Assembly (NCBI RefSeq): GCF_003660165.1
Contig: NZ_CP032827.1
Coordinates: forward strand, 157,616 to 221,615
Source of the DNA: Sphingomonas paeninsulae
Lineage (GTDB): Bacteria; Pseudomonadota; Alphaproteobacteria; Sphingomonadales; Sphingomonadaceae
Length of the DNA: 64,000 nt
Reading direction: 5' to 3'
The translations under genes were made by a program, and so were the position numbers. This document shows, in pieces, positions 41,641 through 50,831 of the stretch. Under the pieces are notes generated by a model. That model was not told where the DNA came from and ran no database searches. It was given only the letters and a program-made list of their open reading frames with translations. Numbering within the stretch: position 1 is the stretch's first letter; every line of letters starts with the position of its first letter.

Positions 41641-41831
41641 GCGTCGAACGTAACCGATTCGCATGAGCTCAGCGTCAGTGTCGTGGCAAACTCAAACATC
41701 GCTGGAGATTGTTATTCGTTTCAAAGTTGGTCGAGGCCGCAATGGAAAGATTCGTGTGGGTATTCCGGAAAAAACCCCATCGTGGTTTTTGTTCAGTTCC
41801 GGCGCACACCGCCTAGCGAGGCAACATAGTT

Positions 41832-42290
41832 TTATAGACCGATCTCCGCGCCAATCATTTGAAGATCAAGCCATTGGTCCATCGCGTTGATTAGCAAGGG
41901 CAGCATGATGACCACTAAGCGCCGCCGATCGCTCGCATCGGCTTCCCGGCCGATATAGCCCAGTGCCTCCATATTCTCGATATGGCGTAGCGCTGTCGTC
42001 GTCGAACCACCGCTCAGCGCACAAAGCTGCGAAACCGCCAGATCGCGCCGCTCGCGGCTCGCTACGTATAATTCCAATAACATATCCCAGCTGGGATCGT
42101 AGAACCGAACCCCTGGAAAGCGGGATGCTCGTCGACGCCGACCGGCAAGCGCGGCGTTGGCTGCGCCGAGCCGACGCTCATCCTCCTTCTGGCTTGCAGG
42201 GCGGGCCGACAGCAGGGTCTCCTCGATTGCCTTGCGAGGGAGCCGGACGACGACGTCGATCAGATCGTCTCCTCGAGATGCCTTTTCCAT
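41832..42290 (-). CDS. MarR-like winged-helix regulator
   Basis: 152 residues. After a charged N-terminus, the winged helix reads FYDPSWDMLLELYVASRERR, DLAVSQLCALSGGSTTTALR, HIENMEALGYIGREADASDR and RRLVVIMLPLLINAMDQWLD, the MarR pattern with the wing at DASDRR. It overlaps the end of the upstream membrane-protein gene by 31 bases and is likely cotranscribed with it, perhaps regulating it. Ligand unknown. Confidence 0.88.
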   Translation of the reverse strand: MEKASRGDDLIDVVVRLPRKAIEETLLSARPASQKEDERRLGAANAALAGRRRRASRFPGVRFYDPSWDMLLELYVASRERRDLAVSQLCALSGGSTTTALRHIENMEALGYIGREADASDRRRLVVIMLPLLINAMDQWLDLQMIGAEIGL

Positions 42291-42739
42291 GATCGTCTTG
42301 ATCCATTACGTATATGGGGCTCGGCATCCGGCGCGAGGCGCAATGTTCCAAGAGCAAGGGCTCCCAGCGCCAGGTACGCATAGATTCCGAGACCAGTGTG
42401 GTAGGCGAAGAGGGGCACCCTCGGGAGGAGCGCCCCGCAAACGCTCATGAAGAGATCAGCGACCGCGAAGCCAGCTGCCCAGATTGGCCAGAAACGGATC
42501 GTCGCGACGCCAAGCCAGAAAAAACCGCCCGCTACAGCTACATCGATTGCGAAAACGGAAAGGTCGGCCGGTGCCAGATGGGCAACATTCGCGATGCGCA
42601 ACACGTCAGTAGCAAGTGCAGCGCAGAGGTTAATGGCTGCGCCTATTCGCTCGGGTCGACCCCCTTTGACGAATGCCAAACCGCATACCGCTAAAAGTGC
42701 GGTGTTGAAGCCGATCGCTAAGAGCTCCGCTAAGGCCAT
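42260..42739 (-). CDS. Multi-pass membrane protein
   Basis: 159 residues with about five transmembrane helices: ALAELLAIGFNTALLAVCGL, IGAAINLCAALATDVLRIA, LSVFAIDVAVAGGFFWLGVA, FWPIWAAGFAVADLFMSVCG, GIYAYLALGALALGTLRL. The C-terminal tail is basic and overlaps the MarR start. The ATG at 42739 is preferred over 42763. Similar small membrane proteins occur next to MarR or HTH genes in sphingomonads; function unknown. Confidence 0.7.
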   Translation of the reverse strand: MALAELLAIGFNTALLAVCGLAFVKGGRPERIGAAINLCAALATDVLRIANVAHLAPADLSVFAIDVAVAGGFFWLGVATIRFWPIWAAGFAVADLFMSVCGALLPRVPLFAYHTGLGIYAYLALGALALGTLRLAPDAEPHIRNGSRRSWKRHLEETI

Positions 42740-42845
42740 TGCTTCCCATCTAGCCGTCGACACTATCCCGTTCGAAGAATCCGTCCACGCTCTCGACCAT
42801 TGGCTTGGGCGTGCCTTCCCCCCAGCTCGTCTCCGTCAAGCCGAG

Positions 42846-43100
42846 CTAACGGCCTGCTTTCTCGATCGAGAGATGCGCGCGCATCACCATCTGGTCCTGT
42901 CCATCTACGATTGCAGTCAGAGCCGCAACCGTCGCCTTCACGGTGCGATGGGCCATAGCCGGGGAAAGGCGATGGACTTCAGTTGCATCAAGGGTGGTCA
43001 ACAGGAATTGCGCGGTGTCGCGGGCGGCGAGGTTGATAGATCGTTCCGCCTTGCGCAGCTCATCCGCGATAATTCGGCTGGTGTTCGTAAGTGCGTGCAT
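42846..43100 (-). CDS. Small helical hypothetical protein
   Basis: 84 residues, MHALTNTSRIIADELRKAER onward, fully helical and soluble (FLLTTLDATEVHRLSPAMAH, KATVAALTAIVDGQDQMVMR). It belongs to a tight three-gene set with the 41-residue membrane protein and the LuxR-type regulator upstream. The same trio, HTH-LuxR, tiny TM protein and ~85-residue helical protein, is a familiar arrangement in sphingomonads. Function unknown. Confidence 0.7.
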   Translation of the reverse strand: MHALTNTSRIIADELRKAERSINLAARDTAQFLLTTLDATEVHRLSPAMAHRTVKATVAALTAIVDGQDQMVMRAHLSIEKAGR

Positions 43101-43127
43101 TGTGCCTCCTCGGGCGCCTCGCGCCCA

Positions 43128-43253
43128 TCACAGTGTTTTCAGCCCAAGCAGGAGAAGCAGCGTCACGATAACCATGCCGGCGGCAGTCAGTCCCAGTGGC
43201 GTGGCGATCGCTATGATCACGGTCCACCAAGCGGCCTGCTTCCAAGTCATCAT
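43128..43253 (-). CDS. 41-residue membrane protein
   Basis: MMTWKQAAWWTVIIAIATPL followed by GLTAAGMVIVTLLLLLGLKT: two short hydrophobic helices or a hairpin. The open frame upstream begins with TTG and a Pro-rich stretch, so the ATG at 43253 is chosen. It is followed after 27 bases by the 84-residue gene and preceded by the LuxR-type gene, all on the minus strand. Confidence 0.55.
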   Translation of the reverse strand: MMTWKQAAWWTVIIAIATPLGLTAAGMVIVTLLLLLGLKTL

Positions 43254-43342
43254 GTTCGCTGCCGCCCCTGCGGTCGGCCAGGCAGGAGGAAGCGGAAAAA
43301 CAGGCGGGGGTGAAGGTAGGTTGGTTGCAGGGGGCAAAGGCT

Positions 43343-43618
43343 CTACCCCGCATCATGATCGGCAAGGAGGCGGGCCGCCTCGAAGCGGGTGGGAACCTTG
43401 AGAAGATTGTTGGCCTTTAACAGCTGCTTGTCGACCGCACGGTGACTGCTGCCGGTCACAGCAGCGATTTCTTTGGAGCTACGGTGCTGGAGGACGAGAC
43501 GAAGATAGGATCGTTGTCGTTCGGTCAGGAGGGAAATGGGGTTTGAGTCACTCGATTGATTTTCAGACGTTACATAGGAACGGTCCGCACGGTGGAGCCC
43601 ACCTTCGGTCTTCAGCAT
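43343..43618 (-). CDS. LuxR-type helix-turn-helix regulator
   Basis: 91 residues with only the GerE/LuxR DNA-binding domain: ISLLTERQRSYLRLVLQHRS, SKEIAAVTGSSHRAVDKQLL, KANNLLKVPTRFEAARLLAD. There is no receiver domain; such orphan output domains can be constitutive regulators. First gene of the three-gene set with the tiny membrane protein and helical protein, which it may control. Confidence 0.85.
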   Translation of the reverse strand: MLKTEGGLHRADRSYVTSENQSSDSNPISLLTERQRSYLRLVLQHRSSKEIAAVTGSSHRAVDKQLLKANNLLKVPTRFEAARLLADHDAG

Positions 43619-43734
43619 AATTGGTACATAGGTGCGCTACTCGGAACGATTCAACTCCAGATCAGCGCTCCTTTCACGGAAGCAATGCGTGCGCGCAAGG
43701 TTCCATGTCGCCTCAAACCACGGGCCAAGATGTT

Positions 43735-44055
43735 TTAATGTACAGAAGGTATGTCGCGAAGTGCGACCGACGTGTCTTGGAGGTATGCAGCCCAGAACGC
43801 GAGAATACGCCCTTCTTCGGGCCTGTCGATTACCGTGAGAGATGCAAACTCCGAAAGCGCACGCGCCAGTTCGTCATTGGAGACGATCCCCTCGCGCTGA
43901 AGGATGGTTGCCAGGAAAGCGAGCCAGTCCCCATGTGCTCGCACGAGGGCCTCGAAGTCGGGCAAGGCATGCGATATGGGAGACGCGGGAGCGCCAGAAA
44001 CACGATCGAATCGCATCCGGGCCTTGAACCAATTCCAAAAGGGCATCGGACGCAT
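43735..44055 (-). CDS. Hypothetical protein
   Basis: 106 residues from the ATG at 44055 (MRPMPFWNWFKARM), or 103 from 44046. The sequence is protein-like, with FEALVRAHGDWLAFLATILQ, REGIVSNDELARALSEFASL and AFWAAYLQD, and soluble. The frame continues upstream to 44340 but that part is Arg/Pro-rich and not protein-like. No domain or partner is recognised. Confidence 0.5.
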   Translation of the reverse strand: MRPMPFWNWFKARMRFDRVSGAPASPISHALPDFEALVRAHGDWLAFLATILQREGIVSNDELARALSEFASLTVIDRPEEGRILAFWAAYLQDTSVALRDIPSVH

Positions 44056-44456
44056 TCCATCAACCGCCGCAGTCGGGACGGTTGAACACGCGGGAACACT
44101 GGTAACCACGCCCCACGTATTCCCCGCACCAGCACGCCAGCGACAAGGTTTTTTATTCCATGGGCCGCCCGACCTAGTCGGGGACCCAGTGTTCGACCGC
44201 AAACGCGGACCAAGCGCGGTGTTCAAGCCGCACAAAGCGATGTCGTTATACAGCAGGCTTTTGTGTATGTGAACCGGCGTGTCGAGGAGACATAACTGTA
44301 AGGTCAAACTCTGATTTCTCGCGCGCTGCCGACGACGCATTCGGGCTAGTGGCCGGCACGATGATGCGATGCTGGCGAACGAGTCCGGGCAGCTACCGAC
44401 CGAGGCTGAGTGAAAACACCAATTCGTGCTACAGGTTATTCTGCATTCCGGGAGAC

Positions 44457-45310
44457 TTGAGGTTCAATCGTTTCGTTGAAGAGCAAGACCGTCGGCAAGA
44501 TTTTCTGGTGCCGGCATCACTTGATGATTATGTCTGCGAGCACAATCCGGTTCGGGTTGTCGAGTCACTTTTTGGCGAGCTGGATTTGCCGGTGATGGGC
44601 TTTGCCGGAGCGACGCCCGCCCAAACTGGACGGCCCGAGTACCACGCTCGACAATGCTCAAAATCTACCTTTACGGTTACCTGAACAGAATTCAGTCGAG
44701 GCGACGACTGGAGCGGGAGGCGTAACGCAATATCGAACTGATGTGGCTAACCGGTCAATTGGCACTAGGCTTCAAGACGATGGCCATGTTTCGACGGGAC
44801 AATGGTGCAGCAATCCGGGCGGTCTGCAGCCAATTTGTGGTGCTGTGCCGACAGCTGAGCCTGTTTGGACTGGCGGCCATTGCAATCGACGGAAGCAATT
44901 CCAAAGCAGTGAACAACCGGATCGAGCAGGTCGAAGGCAGCATCGAGCGCTATCTTGCTGCGCTCGATCGTGCCGATCGCGAAGCCAGCGACGTCCCGAA
45001 AGCGCGGGTTAACCAGATCAGGGAGAAGATCGCGGGCTTGCGCGGGCCAGATACAGTTCCTGAAGGAAATAGCCGCGCAAGTCGAAGCTGCCCCCGATCA
45101 TCAGGTATCCCTGACCGATCGGGATGCCAGATCCATGAACAGCAGTGGTCGAGGCGCTGGAATTGTCGGCTACAACTTGCAGGCAGCGGTGGATGCTGAA
45201 TACCATCTTATTGTCGCGGATGAGGTGGTGAACAAGCGCAATGACCGGGCGCAACTCGCGCCGATGGGTCGACAAGCACAAGCGGCCATCGACGCACCCG
45301 AAACACCGTT
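44457..45310 (+). pseudogene. IS1182-type transposase, truncated and frameshifted
   Basis: The N-terminus FVEEQDRRQDFLVPASLDDY and FGELDLPVMGFAGATPAQTG is that of IS1182-family transposases. It continues in another frame (RDNGAAIRAVCSQFVVLCRQ, FGLAAIAIDGSNSKAVNNR) and a third (AAQVEAAPDHQVSLTDRDAR, GAGIVGYNLQAAVDAEYHLI). At least two frameshifts, a small internal deletion after AVNNR and loss of the C-terminal third make it dead. It abuts the response-regulator gene. Confidence 0.88.
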
Positions 45311-45334
45311 TTGGCGGATCGCCGCTATATGGGG

Positions 45335-45694
45335 TTACTGCACTGGCTGCATTGCGCGCTCGATCGCGCGGATAAGCGCTGACGCGTTGAAGGGCTTTTG
45401 CAGAACGATGGCGTCGGGTTCCGCTCTCAACACGCTGTAACAATCGCCCGTCGCGAAAATGTGCGGCACTTGGAGCGTCATCTCTATTGCTTGAACAGCT
45501 GCGATGCCGCTGCCTTCGTGCAGCCCCTCGTCGACTATCATCAAGTCTGGGCGGTGAAGTAATGCACCGGCAACGGTTGTCGCCTCGGTGTCGGTCAGCA
45601 CGCACACCTCATGACCTAAGACTTCCAGCAGGTCGGACAGAAACATCGCGATCATCGCGTCGTCTTCGGCCACCAGGATTCGGAGCGCTTTCAT
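45335..45694 (-). CDS. Single-domain response regulator
   Basis: 119-residue CheY-like receiver: LRILVAEDDAMIAMFLSDLL (acidic pocket), PDLMIVDEGLHEGSGIAAVQ (phosphorylated Asp), IFATGDCYSVLRAEPDAIVL and QKPFNASALIRAIERAM (conserved Lys). No output domain. The ATG at 45694 is preferred over 45724. It is divergent from the large hybrid kinase, which is its obvious phosphodonor candidate. A remnant IS1182 lies just downstream. Confidence 0.92.
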   Translation of the reverse strand: MKALRILVAEDDAMIAMFLSDLLEVLGHEVCVLTDTEATTVAGALLHRPDLMIVDEGLHEGSGIAAVQAIEMTLQVPHIFATGDCYSVLRAEPDAIVLQKPFNASALIRAIERAMQPVQ

Positions 45695-45816
45695 GTGGAT
45701 CCAGTGGAGGCCTGCCGACCACAAACACAGGGTCGGAAATCACTTACGACGCTCACAGGAAAAATAATATCGATGGCATGCTTGGTTCTACACTTTGATA
45801 TGGTAACGCCAGCGGC

Positions 45817-48800
45817 ATGGTTGCCTCCACCAGTGAGCCGAACGCGTCAGCCCGGCTCCTAGATCAGCACACCGGCGGCATTGATAGCCGCTTGGCCGAC
45901 CGCTCGGTCATGTCGACAGGAAAGACGAATTTTCCGATCGTGGCGATTGGCGCATCGGCAGGGGGACTTGATGCCACGACTAGGCTGATCGATGCTCTGC
46001 CGAAATCGCCTGGCATGGCGTTCATTTTGATTCAGCATCTCGACCCGACCCACAAGAGCTTGATGGCCGATCTGCTCGCAAAGCATACGGTGATGCCTGT
46101 CGTTGAGGCGACGGACGGCGCTGCCATCGAAATTGATCATATCTATACGATCGCGTCGGGCACGTATCTTTCCGTGTCTGGCGACGTCCTTAAAGTCTCG
46201 GCTCCAGAAGCCCCGCGGGGTTTCCGAAAGCCGTTCGATTTCCTGTTAAAATCCATGGCACAAGGCACAGAGCATCCTATCGTGGCGATCGTGCTGTCGG
46301 GTCTGGACGGAGACGGCAGCGGCGGCGTGCTTAGCGTCAGGGACCGCGGTGGCCTCGTCATTGCGCAAGATCCCGCAGAAGCCGAATATGAGAGCATGCC
46401 GTCCAGCGCGATCGAAACCGGGCTGGTCGATGCGACATTACGTGTCGACCAGATGCCTGAGGCGCTTGCGACATTTGCCAAGACGAATGGGGCGAACGGC
46501 GCCCCCAGTCCACCGATCCCTGGTTTGGCCGACATAATCGATATACTTCGAAAGGATACGCCGCACGATTTTCGGCTCTACAAGCCTGGTACACTCCAGC
46601 GACGCATCGAGCGCCGCATGGGGCTTGCCAATATCCCGCTTGATGCGATGCCGAAGTACCTAGCGCTGTTGCGCAAAAATGCAGGCGAACGCGATTTGCT
46701 CGCTGGCGACTTACTGATCAATGTCACGACGTTCTTTCGCGATCCAAAGACGTTTGACCTGCTGGCCAGCAAGGTGATCCCCGATCTCGTCAACGGCCAC
46801 GATGGCGAACAGCCCCTTCGCGTTTGGGTCGCAGGGTGCAGTAGCGGCGAAGAGGCCTATTCGATCGCGATCCTGTTTATGGAAGCAATCGCAGCCGTCA
46901 AGCGTCCGATCAAGCTCCAGATGTTCGCTTCTGACGTCGATTCCGAGGCCGTCGCCCGGGCGCGTGAGGGCCTGTATCCCGATGCCGTTGCCGTCGATAT
47001 CACACCGGCACGCCTCAAACGGTTTTTCGCCCATGATGAACAGGGCTATCGCGTCAATGCCGATCTACGCGATGTGATCGTGTTTACCGTGCAGGACGTA
47101 ATATCGGACCCGCCGTTTTCACGCCTCGACCTGATCTCATGCCGTAATCTTCTGATTTATCTGACCCCGCGTGCGCAGGCGAAGGTCATCGCCCTGTTCC
47201 ACTTCGCGCTGCGCAAGCGCGGCATGCTCCTTCTGGGCAGCGCTGAGACGATCGCAAGTGTGACGGGGCGCTTCGAGGTGGTCGCAAAGGCCGAGCGGAT
47301 TTACCGCCAGATCGGGCAAGGTCGCCTCGGATTATCGGATTATGATGTCGGGGCAGCGGCGGATAAAGCTGCGCAGGTGCGCGGTGCGGCGGATCAGGTG
47401 CCAAAACACGCAGTGGGCTTTGCCGACCTAACACGCCGCCTGGTGCTGGAGACGCATGCTCCAGCGGCCGTGCTGATCGACCGCGCGGGTAAATGCCTGT
47501 ATTCATTGGGACCAACCGACCGGTATTTGCAGGTTGCCTCCGGTTACCCCTCGCACGATCTGCTCGAGATGGCGACGCCGGCGCTGCGCGCCAAGTTACG
47601 TGCTGCCATCGGCCGGGTCAGTAAAGAGAACCGCCGCGTGTTCATCGGCCACAGCCGGGTTGGTGCCACCGCTTTCGGCATCGACGTCCAGGCTGTAACC
47701 AGCGAAGGCGAGGAGCTTTTACTCGTCGCTTTCATAGACGATACGGCCGGTGCGCAGGGCGGCGGTGATGCAAAATCGCCGGCGACCAATGCCCGTGTCG
47801 GCGATCTTGAACACGAGCTTGCGCTCACGCGAGACGAATTGCGCATTGCGCTGGATGGCCTGGAGACTTCGAATCAAGAGCAAAAGGCGATCAACGAGGA
47901 AGCGCTGTCGGTCAACGAGGAGTACCAGTCGACGAATGAAGAACTGCTTACTTCAAAAGAAGAACTGCAGTCGCTCAACGAGGAGCTTACCGCGCTAAAC
48001 GGTCAGCTGCAGGAAACACTAGAACGTCAGCGTTCGACTTCGGACGACCTCCAGAACGTGCTCTACAGCACCGACGTCGCAACCCTGTTTTTAGATCCAG
48101 ATCTGAACATTCGCTTTTTCACCCCGGCCACTCGCGCAGTCTTTAACGTCATTCCCGGAGACATTGGCCGACCGCTGGCGGATCTGCGTGCGCTGGCAGT
48201 CGACGATCAGCTCGAAGATGACGCGAAGAAAGTGCTTGAGGGCGCAGCGGCGATCGAGCACGAGATCGAGGTCCCGGGCGGTAGCTGGTTCATGCGGCGT
48301 ATTTTGCCTTATCATACGCATGACAGAAAAATCGAAGGTATCGTGATCACCTTCACCGATATCACCGAGCGCAAAAGCTCGGCCAAGGCGCTGCGTGCGA
48401 CGAAGCGTGAAGCCGAACTTGCCAATATCGCAAAATCGCGGTTCCTTGCAGCCGCTAGCCATGACCTGCGCCAGCCGCTGCAATCGCTTTCGCTGGTGCA
48501 GGCGCTGCTGGCGCATTCGGTTGAGGATCCGAAGGGGGCCAAGCTCGTCGCACGGCTCGGTCAGACCTTGGATGCGATGGCGGGGATGCTCAACGTTCTG
48601 CTCGACATCAACCAGATCGAGGCGGGGGTCGTGCAGCCCGAGCCGAAGGACTTCATGCTCGGCGACCTCTTTGGTCGAATGCGCGACGAGTTCATGTACC
48701 AGGTCCAGGCTCAGCATCTCGAACTCCGGGTCAGAACCTGCCCGCTGCGCGTCCATAGCGACCCGCGTTTGCTTGAGCAAATGATCCGCAACCTGCTCGG

Positions 48801-50181
48801 CAACGCGATGAAATACACCCGGACCGGTCGTATCGTACTCGGGTGCCGCAAGATCGGCACTATGATGCGGATCGAAGTCTGGGATACCGGGATCGGCATT
48901 GCAAAGGATGAGCTACACGCCATTTTCGACGAGTTCCACCAAATCGACAACGCAGCGCGCGAACGTAGCAAAGGTCTTGGCCTTGGCCTTTCGATCGTCC
49001 AGCGATTGGGCGCGTTGCTCGATCACGACATTGGGGTGCGATCCAAGCTGGGCAAAGGTTCGGTTTTTTCGATCGAGGTTCCGCTTGCGGCGGAGGTTGA
49101 AGCGAACAAGGCTGTCGAGATACCAGTTCACATGCGGGCAACGACGACCGGTAAGATAATCATCGTTGAGGACGATCCAGATGTACGCGACCTGCTTGAG
49201 CAATTGCTGAAAACGAGCGGACACCGCGTGCGCAAGGCTGCTACAGGTTCGGCCGCGCTAGCCTTGGTCGCTAAAGGCGCGATACGGCCAGATCTTATTC
49301 TCGCCGACTATAATTTACCCGGAGCAATGGACGGACTCGACGTCATCGGGCACTTCCGCAAGGTGCTTAATCACCCTCTGCCCGGCATCATTTTGACGGG
49401 TGATATTTCCAGAGCGACCCAGGCAAGGATCGCTAGCAGCGACTGCGTGCTTTTAAGCAAGCCGGTAAAAGCGCAAGAGCTTTCCGCGGCTATCGAGGCG
49501 CTGCTCGGCGGCAGCGATCGATGTTCCATCCTCCCACCCTTGGAACATGACTCCATGTCGGACGTCGTGATTGTCGTTGTCGATGATGATGCAGATGTTC
49601 GGAACTCGATCCGGGATGTTCTCGAAGAAGACGGCCATGTGGTCGAAGTGTTTCCCGATGCCGAATCCTATCTCACCGCATATCGATCCGATCGTGAGGG
49701 ATGCCTGCTACTTGACGCCGGCTTGCCCGGCATCGGCGGGCTCGAACTGCTGGTGCGGTTGCAGGAGATGGGCAACCCAATGTCAACGATTATGCTGACT
49801 GGTAGCAATGATCTCACGTTAGCGATTTCCGCCATGAAGGCTGGCGCGTGCGATTTCATCGAGAAGCCCGTTGGCAAGGATGCGTTGATGGCAAGCATCG
49901 GGCGGGCGCTCGCGCAATCGCATGACACCAGTATCGTACACGCCTTCGAGGAGGCGGCGGCGCGCCACGTGGCGGAGCTGACGCCGCGCCAGCGCGAAAT
50001 CATGGACCTTGTCCTCGCCGGTCACCCTAGCAAGAACATTGCGGCCGACCTTGGTATCAGCCAACGAACGGTCGAAAACCACCGCGCTTCGATTATGAAA
50101 AAGATGGACGTCCGATCGCTGCCGGAGCTCGCGCGTTTGGCACTTGCGGCTGAAGACAAAAGTTTTTCCACCCACGCTTAG
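45817..50181 (+). CDS. CheB-CheR-PAS-histidine kinase-REC fused to FixJ-like REC-LuxR
   Basis: 1,454 residues in one frame. CheB-type methylesterase domain (IGASAGGLD near 45, QHLDP, LSGLDGDGSGG), CheR methyltransferase (GCSSGEEAYSIAIL near 340), coiled coil rich in NEE repeats (681-741), PAS (about 750-850), HisKA with ASHDLRQPLQSL near 880, HATPase (NLLGNAMKYT, DTGIGI, GLGLGLSIV), receiver 1 (1112-1228), then receiver 2 (VVVDDDADVRNS, LLLDAGLPG) and a LuxR helix-turn-helix (LTPRQREIMDLVLAG, 1387-1448). The last part is normally a separate FixJ-type gene; the fused output is unusual. Start may be 45910. Confidence 0.92.
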   Translation: MVASTSEPNASARLLDQHTGGIDSRLADRSVMSTGKTNFPIVAIGASAGGLDATTRLIDALPKSPGMAFILIQHLDPTHKSLMADLLAKHTVMPVVEATDGAAIEIDHIYTIASGTYLSVSGDVLKVSAPEAPRGFRKPFDFLLKSMAQGTEHPIVAIVLSGLDGDGSGGVLSVRDRGGLVIAQDPAEAEYESMPSSAIETGLVDATLRVDQMPEALATFAKTNGANGAPSPPIPGLADIIDILRKDTPHDFRLYKPGTLQRRIERRMGLANIPLDAMPKYLALLRKNAGERDLLAGDLLINVTTFFRDPKTFDLLASKVIPDLVNGHDGEQPLRVWVAGCSSGEEAYSIAILFMEAIAAVKRPIKLQMFASDVDSEAVARAREGLYPDAVAVDITPARLKRFFAHDEQGYRVNADLRDVIVFTVQDVISDPPFSRLDLISCRNLLIYLTPRAQAKVIALFHFALRKRGMLLLGSAETIASVTGRFEVVAKAERIYRQIGQGRLGLSDYDVGAAADKAAQVRGAADQVPKHAVGFADLTRRLVLETHAPAAVLIDRAGKCLYSLGPTDRYLQVASGYPSHDLLEMATPALRAKLRAAIGRVSKENRRVFIGHSRVGATAFGIDVQAVTSEGEELLLVAFIDDTAGAQGGGDAKSPATNARVGDLEHELALTRDELRIALDGLETSNQEQKAINEEALSVNEEYQSTNEELLTSKEELQSLNEELTALNGQLQETLERQRSTSDDLQNVLYSTDVATLFLDPDLNIRFFTPATRAVFNVIPGDIGRPLADLRALAVDDQLEDDAKKVLEGAAAIEHEIEVPGGSWFMRRILPYHTHDRKIEGIVITFTDITERKSSAKALRATKREAELANIAKSRFLAAASHDLRQPLQSLSLVQALLAHSVEDPKGAKLVARLGQTLDAMAGMLNVLLDINQIEAGVVQPEPKDFMLGDLFGRMRDEFMYQVQAQHLELRVRTCPLRVHSDPRLLEQMIRNLLGNAMKYTRTGRIVLGCRKIGTMMRIEVWDTGIGIAKDELHAIFDEFHQIDNAARERSKGLGLGLSIVQRLGALLDHDIGVRSKLGKGSVFSIEVPLAAEVEANKAVEIPVHMRATTTGKIIIVEDDPDVRDLLEQLLKTSGHRVRKAATGSAALALVAKGAIRPDLILADYNLPGAMDGLDVIGHFRKVLNHPLPGIILTGDISRATQARIASSDCVLLSKPVKAQELSAAIEALLGGSDRCSILPPLEHDSMSDVVIVVVDDDADVRNSIRDVLEEDGHVVEVFPDAESYLTAYRSDREGCLLLDAGLPGIGGLELLVRLQEMGNPMSTIMLTGSNDLTLAISAMKAGACDFIEKPVGKDALMASIGRALAQSHDTSIVHAFEEAAARHVAELTPRQREIMDLVLAGHPSKNIAADLGISQRTVENHRASIMKKMDVRSLPELARLALAAEDKSFSTHA

Positions 50182-50241
50182 GTATCAAAACACTACACAT
50201 CCCGCCGAGGAACGCCGCGACGCGCCGCGTCACAAGACGCG

Positions 50242-50291
50242 GGATACAATGTGTATCCGAGCACTCGTACGACTACTCGTACGAGTGCTCG
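50242..50291. terminator. Two adjacent strong hairpins after the hybrid kinase gene
   Basis: GGATACA/TGTATCC around three bases (50242-50258), then a 15-bp perfect stem CGAGCACTCGTACGA / TCGTACGAGTGCTCG with a 4-base loop (50258-50291). They lie 60-110 bases after the stop codon but lack a T run, so they may be an RNA-stabilising structure or a protein site rather than a classical terminator. The rest of the gap to 50831 shows nothing recognisable. Confidence 0.5.
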
Positions 50292-50831
50292 CTTCTTCGC
50301 TCGCTGAGTCTGTGATCTCGTCCGACACTGGCTGTCCCGCCCAAAGAGCGACAATCAACCCGTCAAACCACCACCGGGCAAGGCGGCCGTCAGGCCACGC
50401 TTACAGCGAACAGGCCTGAGAGCGGTACGACCCTCGCAACTGCTCAGCTCAAGAGCAGGCAGCACCGCTCTATCGCGAGCAATTCCGCTCGGGCGGCTTA
50501 TAATCAAGCCCGTGCGGGACTGGCGTGCTCCGCGTAGGGCCGGTCGTCCGCTCGGAACCGAGCTGAATAGATGCGCCGGTGTCAAGAACGACCGCAGGCT
50601 ATATGGTTGGACGGCCGCGACCTGGGCGTCGAGCTGCGCCTCTGCGACCGTCACAGTGCCCTTTCAACGCCAAATCGAAGTTTCGCCGTTAAACCCGTTA
50701 CATTCATTAAAGATTTAGCCGTCGTTGCCTAAATTGGAACGCTCGAACCGCCAATGTCTTCTAGGTAGATGCCGTAATTGACCTTGGCACTGTGCCAGAT
50801 CGTAATGCTGCTGAATCCGAGGAGCCGCACT

